From Pacificispira sp965223125 (GTDB lineage: Bacteria; Pseudomonadota; Alphaproteobacteria; UBA8366; Aestuariispiraceae), in assembly GCA_965223125.1 (NCBI GenBank), contig OZ244984.1, positions 1,302,001 to 1,366,000 on the forward strand: a DNA stretch of 64,000 nt, written 5' to 3'. Below, piece by piece: positions 9,021-18,172 of this stretch. The position numbers and the translations under genes are program-made. Under the pieces are notes generated by a model. The model had not been told where the DNA came from, did no database searches, and was given only the letters and a program-made list of their open reading frames with translations. Position 1 is the stretch's first letter, and every line of letters starts with the position of its first letter.

Positions 9021-9041
9021 ATCTCCCGATAGTTCTTGAAA

Positions 9042-10646
9042 TTACCCCGGCAGCCCCTCGATCCCGTCCTGTACCTCGATCATCACAGGCCCCTTGGCGG
9101 CGAAGGCGGCAGTGAGGGCGGGGGCGATATCGGCGGCGCGGGTCGGTTTCGTGTAGGACCAGCGGAAGGCCTTGGCCAGATATTCGAAGTCGGGCGGTTC
9201 CGGGGTGACGCCGACGGTGACGATGTTGCGGCTCACCATGTCATCGCGGATCTGGCCCAGCGCACGGTTGTTCCAGACCAGAGCCACGACATTTAGCCCT
9301 TCCTCTGCTGCTACCGCCATTTCCGGCGCGGTATAGAGAAACCCGCTGTCACCCGCGACGGCCAGCACGGCCCGGTCCGGTGCTCCGATCTTGGCACCGA
9401 TGGCGGCAGGCAGGGCATAGCCCAGCGTACCATAGCCCGACGGGAACAGGAACCGTGCGCCCTTCGGCAGATCCAGTTGCGTGATGGCGGTATAGATCAC
9501 CTGGGTCATGTCGCCGACCAGGATGCCGCCTTCCGGCAGGCTGCTGCGGATCGCGTCCAGGATCGGCTGGTGCCGGGGTTCCAGATCGGGCAGGAAACCA
9601 TGCGATGGCTCTGCCCGATAGGCGGCGGTGCGGGCGGTCCCGTCGCGCTCGTCCCCAAGCGGGCCTAGCGCATTCAACAACGCCTCCACCGCCAGCCCTG
9701 CATCGGCACGGATCGCGACGGCGGTATTGTGGCGCTGGTCGAATTCGCCTGGGTCGATATCGATGCGGATCATCTGGCCGGGAATGACGACCGAGTCGGA
9801 ATAGGAATTGTTCGGCGACAATTCGGTGCCGATGGCCAGCACCACATCGGCCTCTGCCAGAATCCGGTCACCGATGGTCGACATCAGCAATCCGCCCAGG
9901 AACAGCGGGTGGTCGGCGGGCAGGATGTCCTTGCCTGCCACGGTCGCGACGATGGGGCTGTCCAGCCGCTCCGCCAGCGCCAGAATGTCCCTCGCCGCAC
10001 CTCGCGCTCCGCCGCCGATCAGGATCAGCGGGCGTACAGCCTGCGACAACAGCATCGCCGCTTCCTCGACCTGTTCCGGGTCGGCATCCGGCAGGGTGGC
10101 GATGGGGCGCGGTACCCAGTCTTTCCGGGTCCGCTCCGCCAGCATGTCCAGAGGCAGGGAGAGATGCACCGGTCGGGGCCGTTTGCTGGCGAACTGATCG
10201 AAGGCGCGGGCGACGAGGCCGCGCACATCTTCCGGATCGGTCGGTGTTTCGGAAAAGGCGCAGAGCGGGCGCGTCACGGCTGCCTGATCGGTGATCTCAT
10301 GCAGGCAGCCATAGCCCTTACCCAATGTCTGGCGTGGATTCTCGCTGCTCAGCACCAGCATCGGGACACTGTCACTGAAGGCCTGACCCATCGGTGTCGC
10401 GCAATTCGTCACTCCAGCCCCGGTGATCAGGAAGCAGACGCCGGGCCTGCCGGTGATCCGGGCATAGCCGTCGGCCATGAAGCCCGCCCCCTGTTCGTGC
10501 CGGGGCAGAATATGGCGGATCGGCGATCCCCGGAAACCACGATAGAGTTCCAGGTTATGGACGCCCGGAATCCCGAAGACGGTGTCAACGCCATAGGCCT
10601 CCAGCAGTCGCACCAGCGCTTCGCCACAGGTCGGTCGGATATCCAT
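9042..10646 (-). CDS. ThDP-dependent enzyme, 5-guanidino-2-oxopentanoate decarboxylase-like
   Basis: Acetolactate synthase-fold enzyme of 534 residues with the three usual domains: PYR (about 1-165), central (about 190-320) and PP (about 355-530). The catalytic Glu of the PYR domain is in HEQGAGFMADGYAR. The ThDP/Mg motif begins GDSGFLYTAPEM and ends about 25 residues later in WNN. The N-terminus TCGEALVRLLEAYGVDTVFGIPG is close to what I recall of AruI-type 5-guanidino-2-oxopentanoate decarboxylases, but other 2-oxo acid decarboxylases or lyases remain possible. The ATG at 10646 has CGGAG upstream and starts the conserved part, so the longer frame was rejected. The gene is divergent from a DMGDH-like flavoenzyme. 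Confidence 0.8.
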   Translation of the reverse strand: MDIRPTCGEALVRLLEAYGVDTVFGIPGVHNLELYRGFRGSPIRHILPRHEQGAGFMADGYARITGRPGVCFLITGAGVTNCATPMGQAFSDSVPMLVLSSENPRQTLGKGYGCLHEITDQAAVTRPLCAFSETPTDPEDVRGLVARAFDQFASKRPRPVHLSLPLDMLAERTRKDWVPRPIATLPDADPEQVEEAAMLLSQAVRPLILIGGGARGAARDILALAERLDSPIVATVAGKDILPADHPLFLGGLLMSTIGDRILAEADVVLAIGTELSPNNSYSDSVVIPGQMIRIDIDPGEFDQRHNTAVAIRADAGLAVEALLNALGPLGDERDGTARTAAYRAEPSHGFLPDLEPRHQPILDAIRSSLPEGGILVGDMTQVIYTAITQLDLPKGARFLFPSGYGTLGYALPAAIGAKIGAPDRAVLAVAGDSGFLYTAPEMAVAAEEGLNVVALVWNNRALGQIRDDMVSRNIVTVGVTPEPPDFEYLAKAFRWSYTKPTRAADIAPALTAAFAAKGPVMIEVQDGIEGLPG

Positions 10647-10837
10647 GATCACGTCTCCGGAAATATGAGGGTGAGGCACCATAACGCCGCCTATCCCCGC
10701 TTTCCAAGCCCCATCAGCAAAATTCGTCAGAAACCGGCAAGCCGTTTGAACAGCATTTGCCAATGGGTGAGTATGCTTCATCAAAAAGCGCTGTGTTTAT
10801 AAATATTACAGATACTTAAATGAAATAAGGTTAGTTC

Positions 10838-10866
10838 TTGTCAGGAATCTCTACGCCTCATAGGGT
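10838..10866 (+). promoter_or_regulatory. Candidate sigma-70 promoter for the DMGDH-like gene
   Basis: TTGTCA at 10838-10843 and TAGGGT at 10861-10866 are separated by 17 bp and lie about 40 bp before the ATG at 10905. The surrounding 258-bp divergent region is strikingly AT-rich from 10790 to 10835. The -10 match is weak, so this is only a candidate. Confidence 0.33.
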
Positions 10867-10904
10867 TCCAGTTATTGATAATCCGGAACGGGGAATGCGG
10901 AACC

Positions 10905-13334
10905 ATGAGAGAGCATGCACGGGTGGTGATTATCGGCGGCGGCATGATGGGCTGCGGCCTGCTGTATCATCTGGCGCAGGAAGGCTGGACTGACAGCCTG
11001 CTGATCGAAAAGGGTGAACTCACCTCCGGCTCGACCTGGCATGCGGCGGGGCAATGCCCGAGCTTCATTGCCGATTACAACATGGCAAAAATCCACCACT
11101 ACGGAAACACGCTCTATCCGAAGCTGGAGGCGATGACCGGGCAATATGTCTCCTGGCATGGCTGTGGCGGGCTGCGCTTTGCCACCAATCAGGCGGAGAT
11201 GGACTATTTCAGGAAGGTCGAGGGCACATCCAAACTGATCGGGTTCCGCATGCAGGTGATCGGCCCGGACGAGATCAAGGCGATCAATCCGCATGTCGAT
11301 ACGACAGGCGTGCTGGCCGCCGCCTGGACGCTGGATGACGGCCATGTCGATCCCGCTGGCTGCTGCAACGCGCTGGCCAAGGGCGCGCGTGACATGGGGG
11401 CGGAAATCGAGCGCCACAATCGCGTTCTGAATGTCGTCGCCCTGCCGTCCGGTGAGTGGCAAGTGGTGACGGAGAAGGGCACCGTCACCAGCGAGCATGT
11501 AGTGAATGCCGGGGGTTGCTATGCGCGGCTGATCAATCAGTGGGTCGGCTCTGACGTGCCGATCACCAATATGAAGCACCACTATATCGTCACCGAGCCG
11601 ATCCGGGAATTCCTGGACTCCGACACCGAAATGCCAGTGATGCGCGATCCCTACCCATCAGCCTATTACCGGCAGGAGCAGAAATCCGGCCTGATCGGCA
11701 TCTACGAGACCGAAGGCGCACAGGAGGCCTGGGCGGATCACGGCGGCCATCCCGAATGGGAGAGTGAGAACGAGCTGTTCACGGACGAACTGGACCGGAT
11801 CAGCAGCCCCTGGGTCGAACGGGTGCTGGAGCGGATGCCGATCTGGGGCGAAAGCGGAATCAAGCGGATCGTGCATGGTGCCATCCCGCATACGCCGGAC
11901 GCCAATCCGCTGCTTGGGCCGACGGCGGGGCTGCGGAATTTCTGGCAGTGCTGCGGTTCCTCCATCGGCATTGCCCAGGGGGCGGGCTGCGGCAAATACC
12001 TTGCCCAGTGGATCGTGCATGGCGAGTCAGAGATCAACATGGCAGGCCTCGACCCCAGGCGCTTCGGGCGCTGGGCCGATGCCGACTATGTCCGCGCCCG
12101 CTCGATCGAGGATTACGAACATATGTATGCTCTTCACCTGCCAGGCGAGGAGCGTCCGGCGGGCCGGGGTCAGCGCAAGTCCTCGCTCCACGATGTCCTA
12201 AAGGAAACGGGGGGACTCTACACCACCGCATCGGGCTGGGAGCGGGTGAAATACTATTCCCCCGACGGGCGCGACGAGGAACCGGGCTTCCGCCACAACA
12301 ACGCTTTCGAAGCGGTCGGCGCGGAATGTCGACTGGTCGCCGAAGGGGTTGCGGTCGCCGATCTGTCCTCCTTCGCCAAATTCGATGTTGAGGGCGCGGA
12401 TGCCCCCGCCTTTCTGGAGCGTGTCTTCGCCAACCGCATGCCGCGCCGCGTCGGTGGAATTGCCCTTGCCCATATGCTGAATGATCACGGTGTGATCGAG
12501 GGTGAGGCGACCGTTACCCGCCTGTCAGAGACGGGATATTACATTCTGTCCGCCGCCGCCGCCGAGGATCGGGATTTCGACTGGCTGACCCGGCATGTTC
12601 AGCCAGGGGAGAAAGTCACCCTTCGCAACGTGACGGCTGCGTATGGCAACCTCGTCATCGCCGGGCCGAAATCCCGTACAGTGCTGTCGCAGGTGACGGA
12701 TGCGGATCTCTCCAATGAGGGATTCCGCTGGCTTACGGCGCAGCAGATCGACATTGCGGGCGTCACGGTTCGCGCCCTGCGGGTCAACTATATCGGTGAA
12801 CTGGGCTGGGAACTGCATTGCCCGATGAATGACATGCCCGCCGTCTATGCCGCGATCATGGCCGCCGGAAAGGCCCACGACATCGGTCATTTCGGCACTT
12901 ACGCGGTCAACGCGATGCGGATGGAGAAAGCCTATCGCGGTTGGGGTTCGGAACTGACCAACGAGATCACCGCTATCGAGGCGGATATCGAGCGTTTCGT
13001 GAAGCTGGACAAGAATTTCATCGGCAAGGCCGCGACCCTGCAGCGTAAACAGGCGGGACCGCAGGGCCGGATCGTCTATCTGGAACTGGAGCCAGGGGAC
13101 AATGAAGTCACTGGGGGCGAGGCGATCACCCTCGACGGGGGGGAGGTCATCGGCCTGACCACCTCGGGCGGTTACGGTCACCGCATTGGCAAGAGCCTCG
13201 CCTTCGCCTATGTCCAACCGGATCATGCCGCACCGGGCACAGAAATGACATGCTGGTTGCTGGGTGAACCGCGCAAGGCTGTTGTTTTATCCGATCCGGC
13301 CTATGATCCCGCGAACGACCGACTGCGGGCGTAG
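10905..13334 (+). CDS. Dimethylglycine/sarcosine dehydrogenase-like FAD oxidoreductase with GcvT domain
   Basis: 809-residue flavoprotein predicted to oxidatively demethylate an N-methylated glycine or related amine, handing the C1 unit to tetrahydrofolate. The N-terminal DAO fold starts with VVIIGGGMMGCG. GSTWHAAGQ holds the His that carries covalent FAD in DMGDH and SDH. An FAO_M-like linker follows at about 380-430. The C-terminal half (about 440-805) is an aminomethyltransferase (GcvT) fold with a YIGELGWELHCP motif and its C-terminal barrel. Start at 10905, with a GGAA-rich upstream region. The divergent neighbour is a ThDP decarboxylase, which suggests amine or arginine-derivative breakdown. 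The exact substrate cannot be told. Confidence 0.88.
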   Translation: MREHARVVIIGGGMMGCGLLYHLAQEGWTDSLLIEKGELTSGSTWHAAGQCPSFIADYNMAKIHHYGNTLYPKLEAMTGQYVSWHGCGGLRFATNQAEMDYFRKVEGTSKLIGFRMQVIGPDEIKAINPHVDTTGVLAAAWTLDDGHVDPAGCCNALAKGARDMGAEIERHNRVLNVVALPSGEWQVVTEKGTVTSEHVVNAGGCYARLINQWVGSDVPITNMKHHYIVTEPIREFLDSDTEMPVMRDPYPSAYYRQEQKSGLIGIYETEGAQEAWADHGGHPEWESENELFTDELDRISSPWVERVLERMPIWGESGIKRIVHGAIPHTPDANPLLGPTAGLRNFWQCCGSSIGIAQGAGCGKYLAQWIVHGESEINMAGLDPRRFGRWADADYVRARSIEDYEHMYALHLPGEERPAGRGQRKSSLHDVLKETGGLYTTASGWERVKYYSPDGRDEEPGFRHNNAFEAVGAECRLVAEGVAVADLSSFAKFDVEGADAPAFLERVFANRMPRRVGGIALAHMLNDHGVIEGEATVTRLSETGYYILSAAAAEDRDFDWLTRHVQPGEKVTLRNVTAAYGNLVIAGPKSRTVLSQVTDADLSNEGFRWLTAQQIDIAGVTVRALRVNYIGELGWELHCPMNDMPAVYAAIMAAGKAHDIGHFGTYAVNAMRMEKAYRGWGSELTNEITAIEADIERFVKLDKNFIGKAATLQRKQAGPQGRIVYLELEPGDNEVTGGEAITLDGGEVIGLTTSGGYGHRIGKSLAFAYVQPDHAAPGTEMTCWLLGEPRKAVVLSDPAYDPANDRLRA

Positions 13335-13350
13335 CCTGTATTCCCCGAAT

Positions 13351-13968
13351 TCAGGCGGTGGTACCGATCATCGTCATGAATTCGGCCTTGAGCGCGGAGT
13401 CGTCACGGAAAGCCCCCAACATGCGGCTGGTGATCATCGACACGCCGGACTTCTTAACGCCCCGGGTCGTCATGCATTGATGCTGGGCATCGATCACAAC
13501 GGCAACGCCACGTGGGTCCAGGGTCTCCTGAATCGCATCGGCGATCTGTGCGGTCATTTTTTCCTGTATCTGCAAGCGCTTGGCATAGATTTCAACGACA
13601 CGCGCCAGCTTTGATATCCCGACGACGCGGTCCTTCGGCAAATAAGCAACATGAGCAGTGCCGATGATCGGAACCATGTGATGCTCGCAATGGCTCTCGA
13701 AGGGGATGTTTCGCAAAAGCACCATCTCGTCATAACCTTCGGTTTCCTCGAAGGTGCGGGCGAGCATTTCCCTTGGATCTTCGGCATAGCCGGAAAAGAA
13801 CTCGCCATAGGACCGGATGACCCGATCCGGTGTTCCCAGCAGACCCTCCCGGTCGGGATCATCCCCGGCCCAGCGAAGAAGGGTCCGGACGGCTTCCAGC
13901 GCCTCTTCCTGGGACGGGCGCGCAGCTTTGGCGGTCGCGGTGCCGGAAACGGGTTTGATCGCGTTCAT
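13351..13968 (-). CDS. folE: GTP cyclohydrolase I
   Basis: Converts GTP to 7,8-dihydroneopterin triphosphate, the first step of folate biosynthesis. The protein has 205 residues. The T-fold core shows GTPDRV, the zinc-binding segment FESHCEHHMVP, VAYLPKDRVVGISKLAR and the second zinc Cys in QHQCMTTRGV followed by KSGVSMITS, all intact. The ATG at 13968 follows AAGGA; a longer open frame reaches 14076 but lacks a better site. It is convergent with the DMGDH-like gene, 16 bp apart, and lies 109 bp downstream of apaG on the same strand. Confidence 0.97.
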   Translation of the reverse strand: MNAIKPVSGTATAKAARPSQEEALEAVRTLLRWAGDDPDREGLLGTPDRVIRSYGEFFSGYAEDPREMLARTFEETEGYDEMVLLRNIPFESHCEHHMVPIIGTAHVAYLPKDRVVGISKLARVVEIYAKRLQIQEKMTAQIADAIQETLDPRGVAVVIDAQHQCMTTRGVKKSGVSMITSRMLGAFRDDSALKAEFMTMIGTTA

Positions 13969-14077
13969 GTCTGGATCCTTGACTGCGGATTCCTCGGCGG
14001 TGGGAAATGATCCGCGTCGGAGTGGTTGGCCGGTCGCGGTTCCCAACGACCGCGCGCTCTTGGATGGATACGTCACA

Positions 14078-14473
14078 TCAATTCAGTTGGATTGCCTGAT
14101 GGGGACTATCAAGGGAAAAGGCGGGAATTTCCACATGGAACATATCGCCGGACTCACTTTCCATTTCATACTGCCCGGTCATGATGCCGGATGGGGTGCG
14201 CAAGGGTGCCCCGCTGGTATATTCAAAACTTTCACCGGGTTGCAGCAGCGGCTGCTCCCCCACAACACCCGGCCCCCGCACTTCCTCGGTACGCCCCAGT
14301 GCATCCGTGATGCGCCAGTGGCGATTGATCAACTGAACCGGCCCTGCCCCCAGATTGATGATCTGGACCGTATAGGCCCAGACGAAATGATCGTCCTGGG
14401 GTGATGACTGACTTGCCAGATAGCTTGGCGTCACTACCACTTTTACATCCTGCGTGATCGCTTCATACCGCAT
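14078..14473 (-). CDS. apaG: ApaG domain protein
   Basis: 131-residue protein of the ApaG family, a fibronectin III-like beta fold historically linked to Co2+/Mg2+ efflux phenotypes; the biochemical role is still unclear. It matches the family length. Landmarks are the N-terminal YEAITQDVKVVVTPSYLASQSS, then YTVQIINLGAGPVQLINRHW, the conserved GPGVVGEQPLLQPGESFEYTSG, and a C-terminal MTGQYEM. The start at 14473 begins where the family does; a longer frame reaches 14617 but would run into the upstream terminator hairpin. No clear ribosome binding site was seen for the chosen start. Confidence 0.93.
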   Translation of the reverse strand: MRYEAITQDVKVVVTPSYLASQSSPQDDHFVWAYTVQIINLGAGPVQLINRHWRITDALGRTEEVRGPGVVGEQPLLQPGESFEYTSGAPLRTPSGIMTGQYEMESESGDMFHVEIPAFSLDSPHQAIQLN

Positions 14474-14571
14474 GGTGATGTCGCAATATCCCTGCCCCTG
14501 TATCGGGGTTGTTCCAAGATTTTCCCTACCGCAAACATATCGCGTCCCAGCGGATTTGACAGCCCCGAGAG

Positions 14572-14609
14572 CAAAAGAAAAGAGCCGGGAGAGTTTCCTC
14601 TCCCGGCTC
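14572..14609 (-). terminator. Intrinsic terminator after the OmpA-type lipoprotein gene
   Basis: A perfect 12-bp stem (arms 14582-14593 and 14598-14609, core GCCGGGAGAG) closes a 4-nt loop. Read on the minus strand it is followed by a T-rich tract (TTTTCTTTT). It lies 55 bp past the stop of the OmpA-type gene and isolates that gene from apaG. Confidence 0.88.
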
Positions 14610-14664
14610 CGTTTCATTTTACCGGTTGTCGTCGGCGGAATGCCGCGACGACGCCGTCAGCCGA

Positions 14665-15516
14665 TCACTTGATGGTGATTTCGACACGACGGTTCTGCGG
14701 GTTGCGGATGCCATCGGCGGTCGCTTCGAGAGGCTCGCTCTCACCACGGGCGTCGACACCGATCGCAGAGGCGGGAACACCGAGTTCGATCAGGGCGAAG
14801 CGAACATTGTTCGCACGGCGCAGCGAGAGTGCCTCGTTATACGCCGGGGAGCCTGCCGTATCGGTGTGGCCAACCAGTTCGATCATGCCATCTTTGAAGT
14901 CGCCATACTTGGATCCGACCAGGTTCAGAACCTGTGCCGCACCTTCATTGACGCCATCTTCGTCAAAGCCGAAGAAGACAATGAAGTTGGCGGGCTCCAT
15001 GACCGGTTCTGGTGCGGGTTCCGGCGCAGCCATTTCAGCCTTCTTCTCAAGGACTTCCATCGCCGCGATGAAATCATTCATGCAGGCGGCAATATGGTCC
15101 GGCTGATGGTTTTCTTCCTGCTGCTCAACCCAGCAATCAAACTTTGCCTGGGCAGTCGCGGCTTCAACCGGATGTGCCTCACGGCCACCATCGTTCAGCG
15201 CCGTTACCAGCCGCGCACGGGCAGAGGTCAGGACATTGATGCGATCAGCGGGCAGGTTCCAGTTCGCCAGTTCTTCCGGCGCAACGACTTCACCCGCAGC
15301 GGCGCGCAGGCCCTTGCGTGCGAAATGGTCCGCGTCGATATAGTCGAACATTTCGTACATTTCGTATTCGGAGAAGGTCTGGTATTCCTTCGCCAGGTTC
15401 TTTGTGAAGTCAGAGCCCTGGGGCGTTGTCCCCTGAAGTTCTTCCAGGTTGCCGTAAACAGAACAACCGGCAAGAAGAACGGCACCACAGAAAAGGCCGG
15501 TCAGTCGCTTAAGCAT
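14665..15516 (-). CDS. OmpA-family lipoprotein (peptidoglycan-binding)
   Basis: 283-residue predicted outer-membrane lipoprotein. The signal peptide ends in a lipobox (LLAGC, Cys18). An unassigned region rich in Tyr, Glu and Ala covers about 25-165, followed by a short Pro/Glu/Ala spacer (APEPAPEPVMEP). The C-terminal OmpA/Pal-like domain (about 180-283) has the peptidoglycan-binding signature HTDTAGSPAYNEALSLRRA and NRRVEITI. GGGAG lies just before the ATG. It probably tethers the outer membrane to peptidoglycan. It is not Pal itself: the N-terminal region is long and no Tol genes are adjacent. Confidence 0.88.
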   Translation of the reverse strand: MLKRLTGLFCGAVLLAGCSVYGNLEELQGTTPQGSDFTKNLAKEYQTFSEYEMYEMFDYIDADHFARKGLRAAAGEVVAPEELANWNLPADRINVLTSARARLVTALNDGGREAHPVEAATAQAKFDCWVEQQEENHQPDHIAACMNDFIAAMEVLEKKAEMAAPEPAPEPVMEPANFIVFFGFDEDGVNEGAAQVLNLVGSKYGDFKDGMIELVGHTDTAGSPAYNEALSLRRANNVRFALIELGVPASAIGVDARGESEPLEATADGIRNPQNRRVEITIK

Positions 15517-15812
15517 TGTTTAATCTCCCTTTGCGGATACTCCGTAGGGTCCTCCGCGGATCCTGCAATTACACCGATTTCACGCGGCACGACACCTGGA
15601 ACGTTTCATTCCCAGTTCCCTATCGGACTCCAGTGGAATTCATGAACACCATCGGAAATCCGAAAGCTCATGGGTAATTCCCATAACACAACACACCTTA
15701 TATTGTTTCCCACAGGATAGCCAGTCATAGATCACGACATTTTCAGCGCATTTCCTTCATTTTCGGCCCCGTTTCCGCTCATATCGGCGAATAACGGGTG
15801 ATGCAGGAGTTT
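15517..15812. other. Intergenic region upstream of the OmpA-type lipoprotein gene
   Basis: 296 bp without a supported gene, between the OmpA-type gene start and the ynjD-like stop. The middle (about 15660-15720) is AT-rich on the minus strand and probably contains the lipoprotein promoter, but I could not settle on a -35/-10 pair. No terminator was visible for the ABC operon. Confidence 0.45.
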
Positions 15813-16457
15813 TTACGCCTTCAGTGTGACAATTCTGCCATCCCCCGCATGGGCGTCCTGCGGATCATGAGTAACCAGCAGAACGGGAAGCCCCCGTGCT
15901 CTGGCATGATCGAAGACAAAACTGCGGAAACGGTCGCGCAACCCGCTGTCCAGCTTGGAAAAAGGTTCATCCAGCAGCAATGCTTCCGGTTCGGCCAACA
16001 ATGCCCGCAGGCAGGCGATACGCGCTCGTTGTCCACCGGAAAGTGTGGCAGGATCCCGGTCAGCGAACCCCATTAACCCCGCCTCCGCCAGCGCATCATC
16101 AATCCGCCTCTGCCGCGCAGTCCCGCGCAGACCACGCGGGATGCCGAAGGCAAGGTTATCTGCGACGCTCATATGCGGAAACAAAAGATCGTCCTGGAAA
16201 AGAATACCCGTCCGTCGCTGCTCCGCAGACAGGGTGAACAGTGGTCGCCCGTTCAGTAAAGCGGTCCCCTGCAAGCTGAAAACCGGATCCAGCGTCCCAC
16301 AAAGTGCGGATAGCAGCGTCGACTTGCCTGATCCGCTGGGTCCCATGATGATCACGACGCAACCCGGTTCAACGGTCAGGGACAGGGGCGCGAACAGTCG
16401 CTTCCCGTTCAGGGAGACGGTGACATCCGCCAGGGCAAGACCCTCGGTGACGGTCAT
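15813..16457 (-). CDS. ABC transporter ATP-binding protein, YnjD-like
   Basis: 214-residue ATPase that powers the import system encoded by the two upstream genes. It has an intact Walker A (MGPSGSGKST), Q-loop (ILFQDDLLFPH), ABC signature (LSGGQRAR), Walker B (ALLLDEPFSKLD) and switch His (LLVTHDP). The short length, with no C-terminal regulatory domain, fits YnjD. It overlaps the permease gene by 4 bp, giving a stop/start-coupled operon of binding protein, permease and ATPase. Confidence 0.9.
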   Translation of the reverse strand: MTVTEGLALADVTVSLNGKRLFAPLSLTVEPGCVVIIMGPSGSGKSTLLSALCGTLDPVFSLQGTALLNGRPLFTLSAEQRRTGILFQDDLLFPHMSVADNLAFGIPRGLRGTARQRRIDDALAEAGLMGFADRDPATLSGGQRARIACLRALLAEPEALLLDEPFSKLDSGLRDRFRSFVFDHARARGLPVLLVTHDPQDAHAGDGRIVTLKA

Positions 16458-18172
16458 GATCCCTCCTGTCCTCTACTTTGTGCGAAAGCCGCGCGCCGCA
16501 TCAGGACGGGCAGCAGGACCGCCAGCATGAAGAGCGTCAGCGGCAGAGTGCCCTGCAGGACGACCAGTGCCCCGATGGTCCGACGGTCACCTCCCGCCGC
16601 CAGCGAAACCGCCTCCGTCGTCAGGGTCGTCAGACGACCGGCCCCAGCAAAAACAGTGGGCAGATACTCCCCGACGCTAACAGCGAATCCGACCGCAAAG
16701 GCGATCAGGATGGGCCGCAGCAGCATCGGCAGCTTGACCCGCCCGAATGTCCGCCAGGGGGAGGCCCCCAGACAGGCGGCGATCCGGCCATAGCGGGGGT
16801 CCAGCGCCCGGTAGGGATCGGAAAGCGAGAGAAAGACATAGGGCAGAACGAAGAGCAGATGCGCCCAGACCAGTCCCGCCCAATGTCCGTCTACACGGCC
16901 GATGACCAGCAGCACCTGTGCCCCGAACAGAAAGGCGATCTGCGGCACGATCAGGGGAGTGTAGAGCAGCCAGAGCGCCCGGTTCGTCGGTCGCTTGCCG
17001 GTCCGCTGTTCCGCCTCCAGGCAGAGCAACACCAGGATCAGCGCGATTCCCGCCGACGCAAGCCCGAGCCAAAGCGTGGTGCCCAGGGGTTCCGCAAGCT
17101 GCTCCAGCCGCCGGGTCCAGCCCTTCAGGCCCCATGACTGCGGCAGGGCATCGGGGAACCGCCATCGCTCCGCCACGGACCAGAAGATCATGCCGAGCAG
17201 CCCTCCCATGCCAAGAACCATCGTCACAGCCATCCCCGTTATCGCCACAACCCGAAGTCCGGGTAGACCCCGCCGTGTTCCGGCACGCAGCCAGTACCGC
17301 CCTAGACGCCGTGCCAGAACTTCGCCCAGCCACCAGATCCCGAGCGTGCAGAGAACGATCAGGCATTGCAGGCAGGCCCCGGCGGCGGCCAAAAACTGGA
17401 GAGAGAGATCCGGATCATTCGCCCAGCGCAGAATCAATACGCCCAGAGTGGGGGACGGGGTTACCGTCAGGATCAGGGCGACATCGACGACCGAGACCGA
17501 GAAAGCCAGAGCAGCAAAAAGCGGCAGCCGTATCTGTCCATAAACCTGCGGCAAGACGGTTTTCAGCCATCCCGTCATACCGTCATAGCCGAGCGATCTG
17601 GCAATCCACATCGACCGCTTCGCCGGAACCTGTCCCAATGCACCAAGCGTCATTAGGAAAAGAAACGGCACCTCTTTGAGGACCAGCGCCAACACCAAGC
17701 TGGCACCATGAGGATCGGGTGCAAAAGCGAAATCCGGTGGCCGGTCGAAGCCGGTCATCCAGGGCGAGATCAACCGGATGATCCAGCCGCTGGGCATGAT
17801 CAGGAAGGCAAGCCCCATCGCCAGGGCTGCATGCGGAACTGCCAGCAGCGGGGCCAGGACTGCGCGGACACGGATAAACCAGCGGCTGTCATGCGCCACC
17901 GCCAGGAACAGAACGACGATGGCGAAGGAAATGCCCCCCGCCATCAATCCGGTCCCCAGACTCCGTAGAGCGGCATCCCAAAGACCGGGATAGGCAAACA
18001 GCATGCGCCAGGGATCCAGTGATACCGTCGCGGAACCGAGTGCCGGGAGATATCCGAAAGCCGGCAGCAACGTCCCAATCAGCCCGGCAGCAACCGGACC
18101 CAGAAAGACGATCAGGGTAACGGTCGGTGCCCAGCGCAGGAACGGGGCGCGATCAGAACGGGACGCAATCAA
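16454..18172 (-). CDS. ABC transporter permease, fused double-domain, YnjC/ThiP-like
   Basis: 572-residue inner-membrane permease with about 12 hydrophobic segments in two homologous halves, as in ThiP, FbpB and YnjC proteins where two BPD-type permease domains are fused. The halves meet near residue 280-300. EAA-loop-like sequence is present in each half (around IARSLGYDGM in the first and IAACLGASPW in the second). It overlaps both neighbours by 4 bp. The substrate is not known for the Ynj group. Confidence 0.9.
   Translation of the reverse strand: MIASRSDRAPFLRWAPTVTLIVFLGPVAAGLIGTLLPAFGYLPALGSATVSLDPWRMLFAYPGLWDAALRSLGTGLMAGGISFAIVVLFLAVAHDSRWFIRVRAVLAPLLAVPHAALAMGLAFLIMPSGWIIRLISPWMTGFDRPPDFAFAPDPHGASLVLALVLKEVPFLFLMTLGALGQVPAKRSMWIARSLGYDGMTGWLKTVLPQVYGQIRLPLFAALAFSVSVVDVALILTVTPSPTLGVLILRWANDPDLSLQFLAAAGACLQCLIVLCTLGIWWLGEVLARRLGRYWLRAGTRRGLPGLRVVAITGMAVTMVLGMGGLLGMIFWSVAERWRFPDALPQSWGLKGWTRRLEQLAEPLGTTLWLGLASAGIALILVLLCLEAEQRTGKRPTNRALWLLYTPLIVPQIAFLFGAQVLLVIGRVDGHWAGLVWAHLLFVLPYVFLSLSDPYRALDPRYGRIAACLGASPWRTFGRVKLPMLLRPILIAFAVGFAVSVGEYLPTVFAGAGRLTTLTTEAVSLAAGGDRRTIGALVVLQGTLPLTLFMLAVLLPVLMRRAAFAQSRGQEGS

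Noticed and set aside
9729..10802. Long plus-strand open frame (357 codons) opposite the ThDP enzyme
   Set aside because: It is antisense to a gene with clear motifs, has low-complexity His/Gln/Arg-rich translation and no ribosome binding site.
14626..15645. 339-codon plus-strand frame over the OmpA-type lipoprotein
   Set aside because: Antisense shadow; the minus strand has a lipobox, OmpA signature, ribosome binding site and terminator.
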